From the NCBI GenBank assembly GCA_900073065.1, contig FJOG01000070.1:62423-126422 (forward strand): a stretch of 64,000 bases of DNA, in the 5' to 3' direction. The notes under the pieces were generated by a model that saw only the letters and a program-made list of their open reading frames with translations, was not told where the DNA came from and did not search any database. Positions 21,544-32,797 of this stretch are shown piece by piece. The translations under genes were made by a program, and so were the position numbers. The stretch is from Phialocephala subalpina (lineage: Eukaryota; Ascomycota; Leotiomycetes; Helotiales; Mollisiaceae). The first letter of the stretch is position 1. Each line of letters opens with the position of its first letter.

Positions 21544-23396
21544 TCATCCCGACTTCTCCTCAACAGGACTCCCAGCAGAACTTCCAGCCGCAAAATCAAT
21601 ATGCAACTTCTTCCCCCCAACCTCCCTCAACAACGCCGGCGTATCCAAGTCGTTCGCCGCGTCCTTCAACACCGGCGCATGGAAAGCTCTCGCCGTCTCA
21701 AATGGACTGAGCGTTGTCTTCCTCGCCAAAGTCCAGAACCCATAATAGGTCGGCAGAATGAAAAGAACGATACTGAGCGTAACAGCAACACTCGCACCCC
21801 AGAATCTCCAGAGAACGTGATACTCATTAACACCGACGTTTTCGACGGAACGAGAGATCTCTTGGACGGAAACTTGGTCTTGATCCGCTGCATGGATGGA
21901 GGTGTAGAATAAGGTTGTGCGGATGGAGTCGAGCATGAAATCCGTGGGATCGAAATAGTACCCTCCAAACAGCGAGAACGAGGTGTTGCACTTATTCGGC
22001 AACGCAACAGGCGTCCCATCGTCGTTGTAGCTGGCATACGAAGGCTGGATCTGCTGAGCATACAGCCCATTGACCTTCAAACTCGTCCCGTTCCCATCAG
22101 GATGCAGGACAATGGAAGAGTCGTAATATGTCGCAAGTGCGCTGGCGATTCCTCCGAATGTGGTAGCGTTCGTTTCGACGGGGATATCGGTGTAGACCTC
22201 AGTGGGCTCGGAGGGGTAGTATGTGTTGTAGTGATGGGCGCCGTTGATCTCTTCCGTAAGTGACCACCAGTTGTCTCCGTCGCCAGTGGCGTTGAACTCT
22301 ACTTGGGTTTGGTATGGAACTTTGGCCATTTGCAACGAGCAGTTTCGAACCATGTATTCGCCTGAGCAGTCTGGGGTTGGCTTAAACAAGGTGTTGAGAT
22401 AAATCGTGTATGGAGAAGAGACATTCCATCCGATCTCCACGGAGAACATGGTGGAATCAGCGGTTGTGTTCACAGTCTCGCTGTCGAGTGGCAGGCTGTA
22501 GGGGATGGTATAGTTGGTGCAAGTAGCCTCGAACCCAACACCATTCAGCTTGGCGGCACAATACCCCTTGCAAGTCGTATTCTCATTGAAGGATTTGAAG
22601 ACACCATCAACCTTCGCAATCACGTATGGTATCTCGGTCTGCCACGCAGATTGATACATGCCGACGGTGCCATCAGGGTTCAGACTAGCAGAGAATCCTG
22701 CAGGGAGCTTGTCCGCGATGCCGAATTTCGTGACTGCAGGTGTGTAGTTTCGGTAGTTGAGTTCGGTGGTGATGGAGTTTTGGAGGAGGATGCCGTTTAT
22801 GGGGAGGGTGGCGACGAAGACGGTTGCGAGGGCGACGTAGTTGAAGACTCTCCAGGATGTGATGGCGGAGACGACACTGCTGCCGGTGGCCCAGACCTGT
22901 TCATTCATCAGCATTTGTTCTTCGGCAACTTTCAAGAAACTCGGCTCACGTTGTGGAGATCAGCGACGGTGGCTTGTTCCCTTGAGGCTCGGTACCACCA
23001 GGTGACGGCGATTCCTTGAGCGACGGCCATGTGCACGAGAATGCCGTTCAGGGAGAGAATGATCGAAAGCCCTGGGAAGTCAGCATGTCTTCATTTTCCA
23101 TCAAAGACTGAACACTTACATGCGGCGGGCTTTGGAAGATGACCTTCAATGACTTTGTGTCCGTTGAAGAAAAAGAGAGTGAGCCATGACAGGAGTACTG
23201 TCAACGCTGATCCGACTAGACCAACTGCACCGAGGACCGGAAATCTCTTCAAGACCTTGACGGTGAGGTTCTGGTGTACTTCATCTTCGAGCCATGGGAA
23301 GAAGCCTTCCTTTTGGCTGGCGGTGTCAGAAGCAGGGACTTCTGTTGAAGCAGTAGTCACGTCCTGCTTATTTGGGTACATGTGTGGGGTAGCCAT
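21544..23396 (-). CDS. Multi-pass membrane protein of unknown function (583 aa)
   Basis: Three exons: 23396-23120, 23071-22950 and 22896-21544; introns of 48 and 53 bp keep frame. I chose the ATG at 23396 (MATPHMYPNKQ). Hydrophobic segments: LGAVGLVGSALTVLLSWLTL (residues ~55-75), a second around WLSIILSLNGILVHMAV, a third at VALATVFVATLPINGILLQ and a last one near residue 515 (VAVTLSIVLFILPTYYGFW). Between the third and fourth lies a long extracellular-type loop with many N-x-S/T sites and paired cysteines. The pattern (short N-terminal helices, ADLHN..WATG, large glycosylated loop) is a widespread fungal family without known function. A plasma-membrane location is inferred. Confidence 0.8.
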
Positions 23397-24730
23397 GCTG
23401 TATTGAAACTCTGTCCCAGTCAGCGCAATGATCTCCTTTAGTTGAAGATTAAGACTCACGAATGATGGTTATCAGAAGCTAGGTCCAGATGTCTACAAAT
23501 ATCTCGATCAGGACCTAGAAAACTCTCGTTAGGGAAAAGAAGCAGTCTCTACTGGCAACATTCTCCTGAGTTGAGGATGGAGAGATATATCTCAGATCTA
23601 GGTTCAGCACCCCACCCCCAGCTGCCTGTTGGCCACCCTCGGTCTCCTGAACAGTCAACTGGTCGAGATGCATATCGACTTCCAACTCGGATCATGCATA
23701 AGTCTTTTCTGCATCTCGAATCTTAGATCTGCAAGAAATATACCACGATTGGACATAAGAGCCTCAGGCCCTTTCTTAGACTTCCCCATCAGCTTCAACT
23801 AAAGGAGCTATCTCCGCCACGCTCTACTTTGAAGCAGCTAGAATCCGGGGTCGCCATGAAAACCAGGGACTCAGCGCCTATCGGAAAGGTGACTTTGCTT
23901 ATCAGCATCAAAGAGTCTTGAGGCTTTGGAGGCTGGACCAATTCGTATCGCACTAGACTTCTTCCAGAATGAAAGGTACCATGGCGCATCGAGGCTGACA
24001 ATTTAAGTTGCAGGACACGGCCCGGAGTCTAGATTAGGGAGTCTGTCGACTGCACGAATCCCCTTTTAGGACTCGCTTCCTCGGCTATTCAGCCACATGG
24101 CGTCTAGACTCCCAGAACATCGGATCCAAACTTTTGCACAGACGACATCCGTCAAGCCTAGCTTGGGTTGAGAAAGCCACACCGACTCAACAAGAGGCTC
24201 TGATTCGATTATTTCGATGGTGCGCAATTCTTCGGAGACTCCTCGTGCTTCGCGGCAGACTATCAACGACGATGTAACTTTGTACCACGGTCAATGCATG
24301 TCTGGGACGCCTGAAAGATTTGGAAAGCCCCTTCCAGACTTGGATATGGGTGCTGAGATCTCCCAGACCTCGTTGTCGATCCAATGGCGCGGTACCGAGG
24401 ACCAATTCTCCTCGCGCTAGGAGTTTGAGCTACTGTTAACGAGATTTCTGAAAGCTGAAGGTTTTGCCAAGGCATCTGGGAGCATCTCGCATTGGAAATT
24501 CGAGTCCAGAATGCCAACTGACCTCCTTCTCGACGAGAATAGTCGCTTTCGTGCTGAGGCTAGATTGAAGCTATGGTTTTCGGTAGATGGAGGGGTCGAG
24601 GGGAGGTGAGAGCCAGGTCTTTGACGCCGATTCGATATCAATCTGCTGTTTTCTCGCCATGCATGCTGTCGGTCTTGATTGAACTCAAACTTCAGGTTGA
24701 TCAAGCATTTCATTCATTCCTTTTGACAGA
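23397..24730. other. Intergenic region between divergent genes
   Basis: About 1.3 kb separating the minus-strand membrane protein from the plus-strand channel. No gene recognised. It presumably holds both promoters. Confidence 0.4.
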
Positions 24731-26928
24731 ATGTCTTCCACCGTCTCCACGGATACAATTGTCCATATTCTTCCTCTGGAGACCGACCCACTGAAGAACG
24801 CACAAAAAGCCAAAGGATACACCGTCACTACCCAAGAGCTCACCGACCGACCTGTTCTAGGACGAAACAACACAGGACTTCGAAACTTCCTCGGCGATGC
24901 CTCGAATAGCCAGAATGTTGGTTATGATGGAGAAGTCGACACTCTTCGCCTGCTCGGGAGAGTGTACAAGAAGATTTTAACCTTCTCGATTGTCACAAGA
25001 TATCTCTTCTACATCCTTCCCGTGGCCATCTTGCTCGCCATTCCACTCACCATCTTCGCAACTGTTGCCAAGTATGTAAATATCCATGGAGTCCGAATGC
25101 TCGGTCTCCTCGTTTGGTTGGAGATCGTTTGGTCGAGTCTCTGGTTTGCAAAGCTTTGCTCCAGAACACTTCCATATATCTTCCGAATATGCTGCGGTGT
25201 CATGAGTGCAGGGACTCGAAAGCATTCGCTCATGATCAAGGCACTCGAGGTTCCAATCTCTGTGGTCTTTTGGGTGATTGCATCATGGGCAACCATTCCG
25301 GTCATTGCAGCATTCAACAAAAACACAGCAATCGTCACAGTCACCTCTTCCTCTGTTCCATGGATCGACACACTTCAGCGAGTCTTCTTGGCTTCCATTC
25401 CAGTTTCATGTGTCTTGCTGGTTGAGAAGGCCATCATCGAGTTCATCACTGTCAATTATCATCGCACTCAATTCAGCGCCAGAATTAGAGAGTCAAAGCG
25501 ACGCATGCACCTGTTTGAACTCCTCTACGAAGCTTCAACCATCTTGTATGCTCCTTACTGCGCCAAGTTCGCAGATGATGACTACGCCATCAACACGTCC
25601 ATTCTTTCCACGGTCGGCAAAGGTGTTCAAGATGTTGCTGAAGTCGGTACTCCAATCAGATTGTTTGACAATCTTGGTAGATTGGGAACCGGTGTTGCGG
25701 AGGTCTTTGGCAACATCGTCAGCGAAGTGACTGGGACGCAGAAACAAGACTCCAAATCTCCGCATGCGATCGTCTCGTGGGCATTGGAACGTCGATCGGC
25801 CTCTGAGGCTTTGGCGAGAAGGGTATTCAATTCCCTTGTCGCTGAAGGGAATGATGCTCTGTATCAGAAAGACATCGAGCGTGTTCTGGGTCCTGAAAAT
25901 CAACGTGACGCCGAAGAGATCTTCCATGCTCTTGACAAGGACGGGAATGGAGATGTGAGTCTAGAGGAGATGACGATGATGGTCATTGAGCTTGGTGAAG
26001 GCCGACGAGCGATGACGAGGAGTTTGCATGATGTTGATCGTGCGATCAAAGCTCTTGATCGGATCTTGATGATAGTTGTTCTAGTGGGAGGAGGAATGAT
26101 TTATGGTGTGCTCCTTCCCTTCCTGAAAGTTCCAAGCTAATATGACTAGGCACCTTCTTCTCCCAAAACTTCTTCAAGCAAGTCTCGCTCTACACTACTT
26201 CCTTAATGTCGTTCTCTTTCGCATTTGCCGGAACGGTTCAAGAGTTCACCGGATCCTGCATCTTCCTTTTCGTTAAGCACCCATATGATGTCGGTGATCG
26301 TGTCGATATCAACAACATCGATCTCATCGTCGAGCACATCTCTCTCCTATACACGATATTCCGTCGAGTGGAGTCCAATCGGACTGTACAGATCCCCAAC
26401 ATTGTCAACAATGGAAACTGGATTGAGAACATCACCAGGAGTCGAGCAATGAACGAGCAATTCAGTCTTGCGATCAGCGCGGGCACTACATTTGAGGAGA
26501 TCGAAAACTTGAGTGATGAATTAAAGGAGTTCGTCACCGCGGATGAGAACAGGAGGGACTACAAGCCCGATGTCAAGGTCGAGGTGCTGAACGTGGGTGA
26601 TATGTCGAAGTTGGATCTGAAAATCAATCTGGGATACAAGGTATGATGCTCCACCCTTTTATTAAACCACACTAACACCAAGCAGTCAAATTGGTCAAAC
26701 GAGCACCTTCGTGTCGCCAGACGTTCGAAGTTCATGTGTGCGTTGTTGGCTACGTTGAGGAAGGTGCAGATCAATGCTCCTGGTGGTGGGGATGTTTCAA
26801 TTGGTGATGCGAGTCGACCTTCGTACTCGGTGTCGGTGAGTGATGAAGAGGCGAAGATTGCGAGGATGCATTATTTGGAGGAGAAGGAGAAGGAGAGATA
26901 TGTTCCGAATAAAGATAAGTCTGTGTAA
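24731..26928 (+). CDS. MscS-type mechanosensitive channel with EF-hand (702 aa)
   Basis: Three exons: 24731-26105, 26150-26640 and 26686-26928; introns of 44 and 45 bp keep frame. The N-terminal cytosolic stretch is followed by transmembrane helices (YLFYILPVAILLAIPLTIFA and others, residues ~85-240). A canonical EF-hand loop DKDGNGDVSLEE sits at about residue 402. After a further helix comes the MscS pore and beta domain: SFSFAFAGTVQEFTGSCIFL, then FVKHPYDVGDRVDI, a hallmark of the family. Fungal homologues of this architecture (Msy1/Msy2 of fission yeast) are ER or plasma-membrane calcium-linked channels protecting against hypo-osmotic shock. The start follows a short leader and is the first ATG. 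Confidence 0.9.
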
Positions 26929-27199
26929 TGAATTGAGACCTGCTTCCTTCTTTGTATCACTCTTTATCCCTATCATCCCTTACGAGGTGAGCTCTCTGCT
27001 TTGGCAAATGCGATGCGCACCTTCCCGGGCCACGACGGTTACAACTTCGCAGGCTGGACCAAATGCGCCTCGAGACACAAATGTACCTGCAAGTTTCCAC
27101 TTTCCATTTAAACGTATCCAAATTGTTTGGTGAAGCAAATGTCAGCACGGTCCACACTTCTTCTGGAAGGAGAGCTCCAGACGCGGGTTGATTCGAGAT

Positions 27200-27780
27200 A
27201 GCTACAGAGCAATGCACAGCAGACCAGAGATTCGATCATCTCCCATTTCGACGTGGTCGCGACCACCATCCAAGGAAACCTTATCCATCCAGATGACGGG
27301 CGGCTCCGCGAAATTCTGCTTGTTCTGGGCGAAGTCATACTGTGAATCTGGGAGCTTAATAGCAAGTGGACAAACCGAGATGATGATGGCTGTGCAATAA
27401 TACAGAGGGTTGAGCAGAACATGGCGAGGAAGTAGCAGGACGTCGATACAGTGAGCTATAGATAGACTGAGTGTGTTCGCACCCCGAAAAAGCAGCTGGA
27501 TAGTTGAGGTCTGACGAAGAATCTGTTTGACGCTGCGATGCAGATGACAGATGGAGTCTATGCCACTGTCGCTACCAAGGACCTACTTTCTGAACTCGAG
27601 AAAGAGAGATGATCGGAGTAAGACAGATCTTGGTGGCAACTGAGGCATGCACAAAGCCCATCCTAAGAATGCCTCTTTCATTGCCTTGGGCTGGTGATCT
27701 GGTGCTTCGAGTATCTCAAAACCATCGACTCGATTGACGTCCGTCACTTCCGAAATCAGCATCACGAAGGTCTCTTGTGA
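27200..27780 (-). pseudogene. Possible decayed coding relic
   Basis: On the minus strand a frame of about 290 nt (27500-27208) reads like protein: SIAHCIDVLLLPRHVLLN, then QYDFAQNKQNFAEPPVIWMD, then GGRDHVEMGDDRISGLLCIA, and ends in a TAG. A second piece upstream (27765-27583, VDGFEILEAPDHQPKAMKEA) lies in the same orientation. I cannot join them with plausible introns and do not recognise the family. It may also be chance. Confidence 0.25.
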
Positions 27781-28119
27781 GAAGCTTCAACGGTCGATGA
27801 ATACTCAGCCGGTCTCTACTCATAGAATCCAGAACAAGGTGCAGTAATCCTTTGGCATAATACAAGCAGTCGTTTCTCTCACTGTCACGACAATAACGTG
27901 CTCCACTAGGGTCATGCACGAAACGGCTCAACACGGGAGACATGGACAATGCCAAAGAGCCCCGGCAGAGGAGAGAACAATTGGGAACCAGACCTGGAGA
28001 CCACAGCATGGTCCTACGTCAACCTTCTTCGCTTGCGGACTCTCACATTCTGAACCGGTTGTCAAGTCAGCGAGTTGAGGATGCAAGTCAACTCAAGCAG
28101 CATATTGCTGCATCCAAGA

Positions 28120-28310
28120 CTGCCGTCTGCCAGAGAATTACCATTATAATCACAGACGACAATTTAGCCTACTAGAATCCATTTTCGTCTTTGAACCTGA
28201 GCAGTCGCCGCTCTTACCTGAGCTGAGCCCTACGCCCTGAGCACGCTAATAAGTCAGCTGGATTTTGCTCAGGGGGGTCCTCTTCCGGTGCCCCCCGAAT
28301 CGGTTACAGT
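28120..28310 (+). repeat. Dispersed repeat family, copy 1 (partial)
   Basis: Contains the shared core ATTACCATTATAATC, then ATCCATTTTCGTCTTTG and ACCTGAGCAGTCGCCGCTCT, followed by an AAGTCAG..TCAGGGGGGTC tail. The same blocks in the same order occur at 33.4-33.8 and 38.1-38.4 kb with mostly C/T and G/A differences. This copy lacks the G-rich 5' part seen in the other two. Confidence 0.65.
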
Positions 28311-29100
28311 TTCCATGCTATTTATATTCCAGGTATGCAGATCGTAGTTGCCTGCAATATAGCCACCTCTCTGCACCTACCAAGATGTCGTGATGGTGTC
28401 CGTTCTAGCTCCCCTATCACATTCATCAAGGGTCTTCACCGAGCCGATTGAGGTTCCCTCAAACCCAAGTGACCTAGTGGGGTTTTCAGCCAGGAGTAAG
28501 CGAATCGAAAGGGAGGCCTAAAATGCCACTAACACTTGATCCTCAACTTTCTAAGTATAAGAATATGACTTCACCTTTCTTCAGCTTGGTTACTAGAAGA
28601 ACTCATATGCTATAAATCATTTCTGTATGGTCTTCAAATGGTATAGAAGCAGCACTACAAATCCTGAAGTCCGTTATCTGGGTGTATTGATCAAAGACAG
28701 CTGGTTAGCTACTGTGTCTGCTAGCTATCGTGAGATCTATGCAACGCGATAGCCAGGAGTTACTTCACGGTCAGTTGAACAATTTCATACAAATCCTAAC
28801 AAGCCTCCCCCCGTCCAGCTGGTCATTCTCGCGCTATAATTTCGGGCATCAACCACCGATACGGAACTCTGGTAAAGAGATTATAATGGAAGGGTGACTC
28901 TTGAACGCGAACAACGATCCAAACAGTCGGATTAAGTAAAGACCAGAGAAAGTAGTACCTATAATTTAAAAATTGATAAGAAAACTGTAAATCTCTCTGG
29001 AATAAGAAAACAAAGCTGGGTGCATGCTCTCTTCAATAAAGCTTTTCCAGATCTAGGAATGCTCTGGACTTTTGTGTTACCCTCCGGAGTAGTTTTCGTT
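28311..29100. other. Spacer without recognised gene
   Basis: About 790 bp. No domain-bearing frame on either strand. It precedes the 15-bp periodic repeat zone. Confidence 0.35.
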
Positions 29101-29438
29101 TTAGTGCAAAATTTTAGCTTGGTTTAAGTTCGAGTGGACCGAATCTGTATACTTCAAGCCAAAGTAGTTTGAATTACATTGATACAACCCGGACTGCTTT
29201 GGCTTAAAGCAGAAATTAGGCACGCACGCTATCTTGTAGCATGCGAATGTGTTGTACTTTAGGCGCGGGCACTTCAAAGTAGAGCGCTCTAAACCAAGGT
29301 ACTCGCAGTTGTAGTACTCCGAATCCCAAAGTAGCTGGGGAGTCCAAAGTATTCTTCCCAAAAATAGAACATGTTAGCTAACCCAGACTTGGATCAGTGT
29401 AGCCAATATTATTACAGCCGCTCAAATGTTTAAAATAA
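29101..29438 (-). repeat. 15-bp periodic zone encoding pentapeptide-like pattern
   Basis: The DNA falls into degenerate 15-mers (for example ACTCGCAGTTGTAGT, ACTCCGAATCCCAAA). On the minus strand, translation gives hydrophobic residues every fifth position (GLERS TLKCP RLKYN TFACY KIACV). This resembles pentapeptide-repeat or very short leucine-rich coding sequence. No intact start-to-stop gene with a known domain is visible, so it is described as a periodic repeat. Part of it (from 29189) lies inside the 250-bp tandem duplication. Confidence 0.55.
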
Positions 29439-29688
29439 CCGGACTGCTTTGGCTTAAAGCAGAAATTAGGCACGCACGCTATCTTGTAGCATGCGAATGT
29501 GTTGTACTTTAGGCGCGGGCACTTCAAAGTAGAGCGCTCTAAACCAAGGTACTCGCAGTTGTAGTACTCCGAATCCCAAAGTAGCTGGGGAGTCCAAAGT
29601 ATTCTTCCCAAAAATAGAACATGTTAGCTAACCCAGACTTGGATCAGTGTAGCCAATATTATTACAGCCGCTCAAATGTTTAAAATAA
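29189..29688. repeat. Exact 250-bp tandem duplication (two copies)
   Basis: Bases 29189-29438 recur at 29439-29688, starting CCGGACTGCTTTGGCTTAAA. I found no mismatch reading the copies side by side. The unit length (250) is not a multiple of 3 or 15, so the duplication shifts the frame. Perfect identity implies recent origin or correction. Confidence 0.9.
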
Positions 29689-30759
29689 CTCTCGTCCAGG
29701 GATGTTTGGCGATGAATTTCATGAAGGTGGATTTCCCGGACCCTGGCTTGCCTGAGATCTAGAAAGTGCCGCTCCCAGAGAGGGACCAATCCGAGAGCCG
29801 CGAGTCGAAGGCCCACTGGAAGGTATCCTTGTGTGCCTGCGGGATAGAATCGAGGCGGACAGGCCGGCTGGTGTAATTCAGGCTCGATACAATTGTATCG
29901 GCGAGCAAGGCGTCTTCTGACTCGGTTAGGTTGACCAGCCGGACTCTGAATGGTTTGACGTCGGCCTCCATGAAGGCGGCCAAGTAGCTTACGTCTAGGT
30001 TCACCGGCCGCTTTTAGGCTTCTAGTCTCAGATCCTCTAGGTCGCGAGACACAGCCTCGACTCAAGACTCGTGCTCTAGTCTAGCGTATCGCCCCTCACT
30101 CTCCAACGATTCCACAGTTTGGCTTAGTTCAGATATCCGAGAGCTAACATGTGGTGTCAGAATTCTTATAATTTAAAGCATAAAAATAATCCGAAAAAAA
30201 GAAAAGATAAGGAAAAATGAAGGAAAGGGAAAAATGAAAAAACGAAAGAATAAAAAACCCTGCTTGGGAGCTAGGTATTTGCACCACCCACCTGAGAATA
30301 GAGCTGACCTGATGCGTCACGGCGCGGGAAAGCCGCTCTAGTTTCTCCATGTCGAGTGTACCCGGGAGCCTAGATCTCAACCAGGCTCTTGTGTTTGTTC
30401 CTCATGGCTGCGATCTTGGCTCGTCAGGCGACCGCCTCAGTATACTCTCGGTATCCTCCAGCAGCGCCGCGGGCGCATCCCCGAGAAAAGATAAGTTCTC
30501 GCAGCGCTGGCGCATTGCTTAACGGTCAGAATGTACTCGCAGATGGCTGCTACGGCACAGAAAGGATTTGAATATCGGATAGCGCAATTCCCAATTTCTC
30601 GAGGGTTTCCCAAATGGTGTGTTCATCTTTGCCATCCGGCGACAACGGCGGCTGTACTTCAAAGCTCTGGGAAGTTGAGAGCAGCTCCGTAATAAATTCC
30701 GTGATGGCGAGGATGCACGCAGTGGTGTCGAGCGCTGAGATGGCGTCCATAGCGTCCAT
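29689..30759 (-). pseudogene. Truncated NACHT NLR relic
   Basis: Minus strand. The N-terminal piece (30759-30550, MDAMDAISALDTTACILAIT) resembles NLR N-terminal domains. The middle piece (around 30060-29760) has SIPQAHKDTFQWAFDSRL, which precedes NACHT domains. The P-loop GKPGSGKSTFMKFIAKH follows at about 29750-29700. In-frame stops break it: a TAG at 29759-29761 directly before the P-loop where Trp is expected, plus TGA and TAA near 30060 and 30015. A T-rich stretch around 30150-30270 may be a former intron. The NACHT core and C-terminus are missing because the sequence runs into the 250-bp tandem repeat at 29688. Not functional. Confidence 0.75.
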
Positions 30760-30887
30760 AGCTAGCTATGTTGTCTAGAGCTAGAATCTGCCTCCCAACA
30801 ATCTGGCTCTGGTAATGATTTATCTTGGGAGCGGGGCTCAAGCGAAGTCAGACAATCACCAGGGCTGTCCTGCACAGACAGAAATAA

Positions 30888-31195
30888 TACTATCCTCCCC
30901 CCCGAATAAAGGAGGGTGGAGACATTTTGCCACCACTGTACAAGGGATTGAACAAATAAGAATTGTAAAAACTTGGGGGCCAGCAAGGCTGCGAGCCTTC
31001 TTGAACTTTCTATTGACACCCTGGATTTGATACACAGATCACATTTTGCTCTGTGTCCAGGGCTAACCGGGGCTAAACTTACCCCTCGACTTGATATCCT
31101 GGTCCATGTAAAGAGGCTGACCAGACTTGTAGCCACTCAGCAATTGCGGTCCTTGAAAATGTCTCCACCTTCCTTTATTCAAGGGGGGGATAGTA
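30888..31195. mobile_element. MITE-like element, ~305 bp, TA-flanked 40-bp inverted repeats
   Basis: The left arm starting CTATCCTCCCCCCCGAATAA (30890) is matched in inverted orientation at the right end (31155-31193). The shared arm continues AAAGGA(G/A)GGTGGAGACATTTT. TA lies just outside both arms (30888-30889, 31194-31195). No coding capacity. Both flanks carry GCACAGACA, the core of the neighbouring minisatellite. Confidence 0.75.
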
Positions 31196-31197
31196 TG

Positions 31198-31320
31198 TCG
31201 CACAGACACGAGATGCCGCACAGACACATACTCCCGCACAGACACATACTCCCGCACAGACACATACTCCCGCACAGACACATACTCCCGCACAGACACA
31301 TACTCCCGCACAGACACATA
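31198..31320. repeat. 18-bp minisatellite, about seven copies
   Basis: The unit CGCACAGACACATACTCC is repeated head-to-tail. The central five copies are identical; the first (CGCACAGACACGAGATGC) and last are degenerate. It ends about 150 bp before the start codon of the flavoprotein gene and directly abuts the MITE-like element. Confidence 0.9.
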
Positions 31321-31471
31321 AAGAGTCCTCCGTGCCAACTGTTGGACGACCAAACGCCGTCGGACATCCTTCGCTCCAAGCATAACTCTATCTATCTATC
31401 GTCCTCACTCTGCCTGCCCTCCTGCCTAACACGCCGGTTTCCCCTTTTTCAATCACTCTCATCAACAGAAA

Positions 31472-32797
31472 ATGTTCCCAGAGTCTTCCTACTACTGGAT
31501 ACCGGGCCTTTTAGTTCTTGCCAGTCCACTTCTTTTCCGGCTACTCTCGTCCAGCAAGAAGATTCAGGGGCTCACCGACACAGACACGACGTCGCCAACC
31601 ATAACACACACGATGGTGATCCTCGGTGCCGGTTTGGCGGGCGTCCCGCTCGCCCACCACCTGCTGAAGCACACGCCGGCGTCGGTGGGCCTGCGTGTGG
31701 TGCTGGTCAGTCCCAACGACGAGCTGCTGTGGACATATGCCACGGTCCGCGCTATTCTGCCCGACATGTTCGGCGACGAGAAGATCTTCCTCCCCCTAGG
31801 GCCGGGCTTCGCCAAGTATGGGGTCTCCAAGTTCGAGCACGTGGTGGGCATAGCGCAGAGCCTAGACCCGGAGGCAAACCGCGTGGTCGTATCGACGAAA
31901 GCCGACGGACAGCAGCGAATCATCGACTACGACACGCTCGTCATCGCCACCGGCTCCTCCTTCAAGGAGGGCATGCCCTTCAAGAACCTGACCGACACGG
32001 CGGCCACCAAGGCCGAGATCCACAGCCTGCGCAAGAAGATTGCAGCGGCGCGGTCCATCGTCGTGGCCGGTGCCGGCCAGACAGGCGTCGAGGTGGCGGG
32101 TGAGCTGGGCCAGGAGTACGGGCTCGCGGGGACTAAGGAGATTACACTGATAGCTGACGATGCCCTGCCGCTGGGGCCCGACGTGCGCGACGACGTGCGC
32201 CGGACGGCGGTCCGCGAGCTGGCCAAGCTAAAGGTCAAGGTTGTAACAAACACGCATGTCGTGGACGCCGCGGCGACGCCGGCAGGCAAGCAGTCCCTGG
32301 CGCTGCGGACCAGCGGCAAGAACAAGAACAAGAACAACAAGACGGACACGGCCACGACGACGCTCGAGACGGACCTCTACATCCCCACCTTTGGCGTGCG
32401 GCCTAACACGGCCTTCGTACCGGCGGCCATGCTTGACGCTGACGATCGTGTGAAGGTCGACCGCGACACGCTGCAGGCCACGGGCCACGCCAACGTGTTC
32501 GCCCTGGGCGACGCCAGCAACGCTCAGACAGCCAACGGGAAGCATGCCGACGCGCAGGTACGTTTCCTGGCCCCTGCCATGCAGGACCGGCTGGCCGGGT
32601 GCACCATGCCCACCTACAAGGCTGACGATACCTTCGTGTTCGCCGTCACCCTCGGCCGGTACCGCGGCACCGGCCAGGTCGGCAGCTGGCGCCTGTGGGG
32701 GTGGATTATCCGCATAACTATTGGCAAGCACATGGGTACCGACTACGCGCCTGAGATAGCGGCGGGGAACAGGACCATGACAGAGACGAAATGGTAG
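31472..32797 (+). CDS. AIF/AMID-like NAD(P)H-FAD oxidoreductase (441 aa)
   Basis: Single intronless frame. An N-terminal hydrophobic helix (residues ~7-25, YYWIPGLLVLASPLLFRLL) may anchor it to a membrane. The FAD-binding motif VILGAGLAG sits at residues 49-57. The second dinucleotide-binding site VVAGAGQTGVEVAGEL lies near residue 197, and the third FAD contact NVFALGDAS near residue 343. The order fits pyridine nucleotide-disulfide oxidoreductases of the AIF/AMID/FSP1 group, which reduce quinones with NAD(P)H or act in cell death. A KNKNKNNK low-complexity insert lies near residue 283. Codons are markedly richer in G/C at third positions than neighbouring genes, and repeats flank it on the 5' side, so acquisition from another source is possible but unproven. 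Confidence 0.85.
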   Translation: MFPESSYYWIPGLLVLASPLLFRLLSSSKKIQGLTDTDTTSPTITHTMVILGAGLAGVPLAHHLLKHTPASVGLRVVLVSPNDELLWTYATVRAILPDMFGDEKIFLPLGPGFAKYGVSKFEHVVGIAQSLDPEANRVVVSTKADGQQRIIDYDTLVIATGSSFKEGMPFKNLTDTAATKAEIHSLRKKIAAARSIVVAGAGQTGVEVAGELGQEYGLAGTKEITLIADDALPLGPDVRDDVRRTAVRELAKLKVKVVTNTHVVDAAATPAGKQSLALRTSGKNKNKNNKTDTATTTLETDLYIPTFGVRPNTAFVPAAMLDADDRVKVDRDTLQATGHANVFALGDASNAQTANGKHADAQVRFLAPAMQDRLAGCTMPTYKADDTFVFAVTLGRYRGTGQVGSWRLWGWIIRITIGKHMGTDYAPEIAAGNRTMTETKW

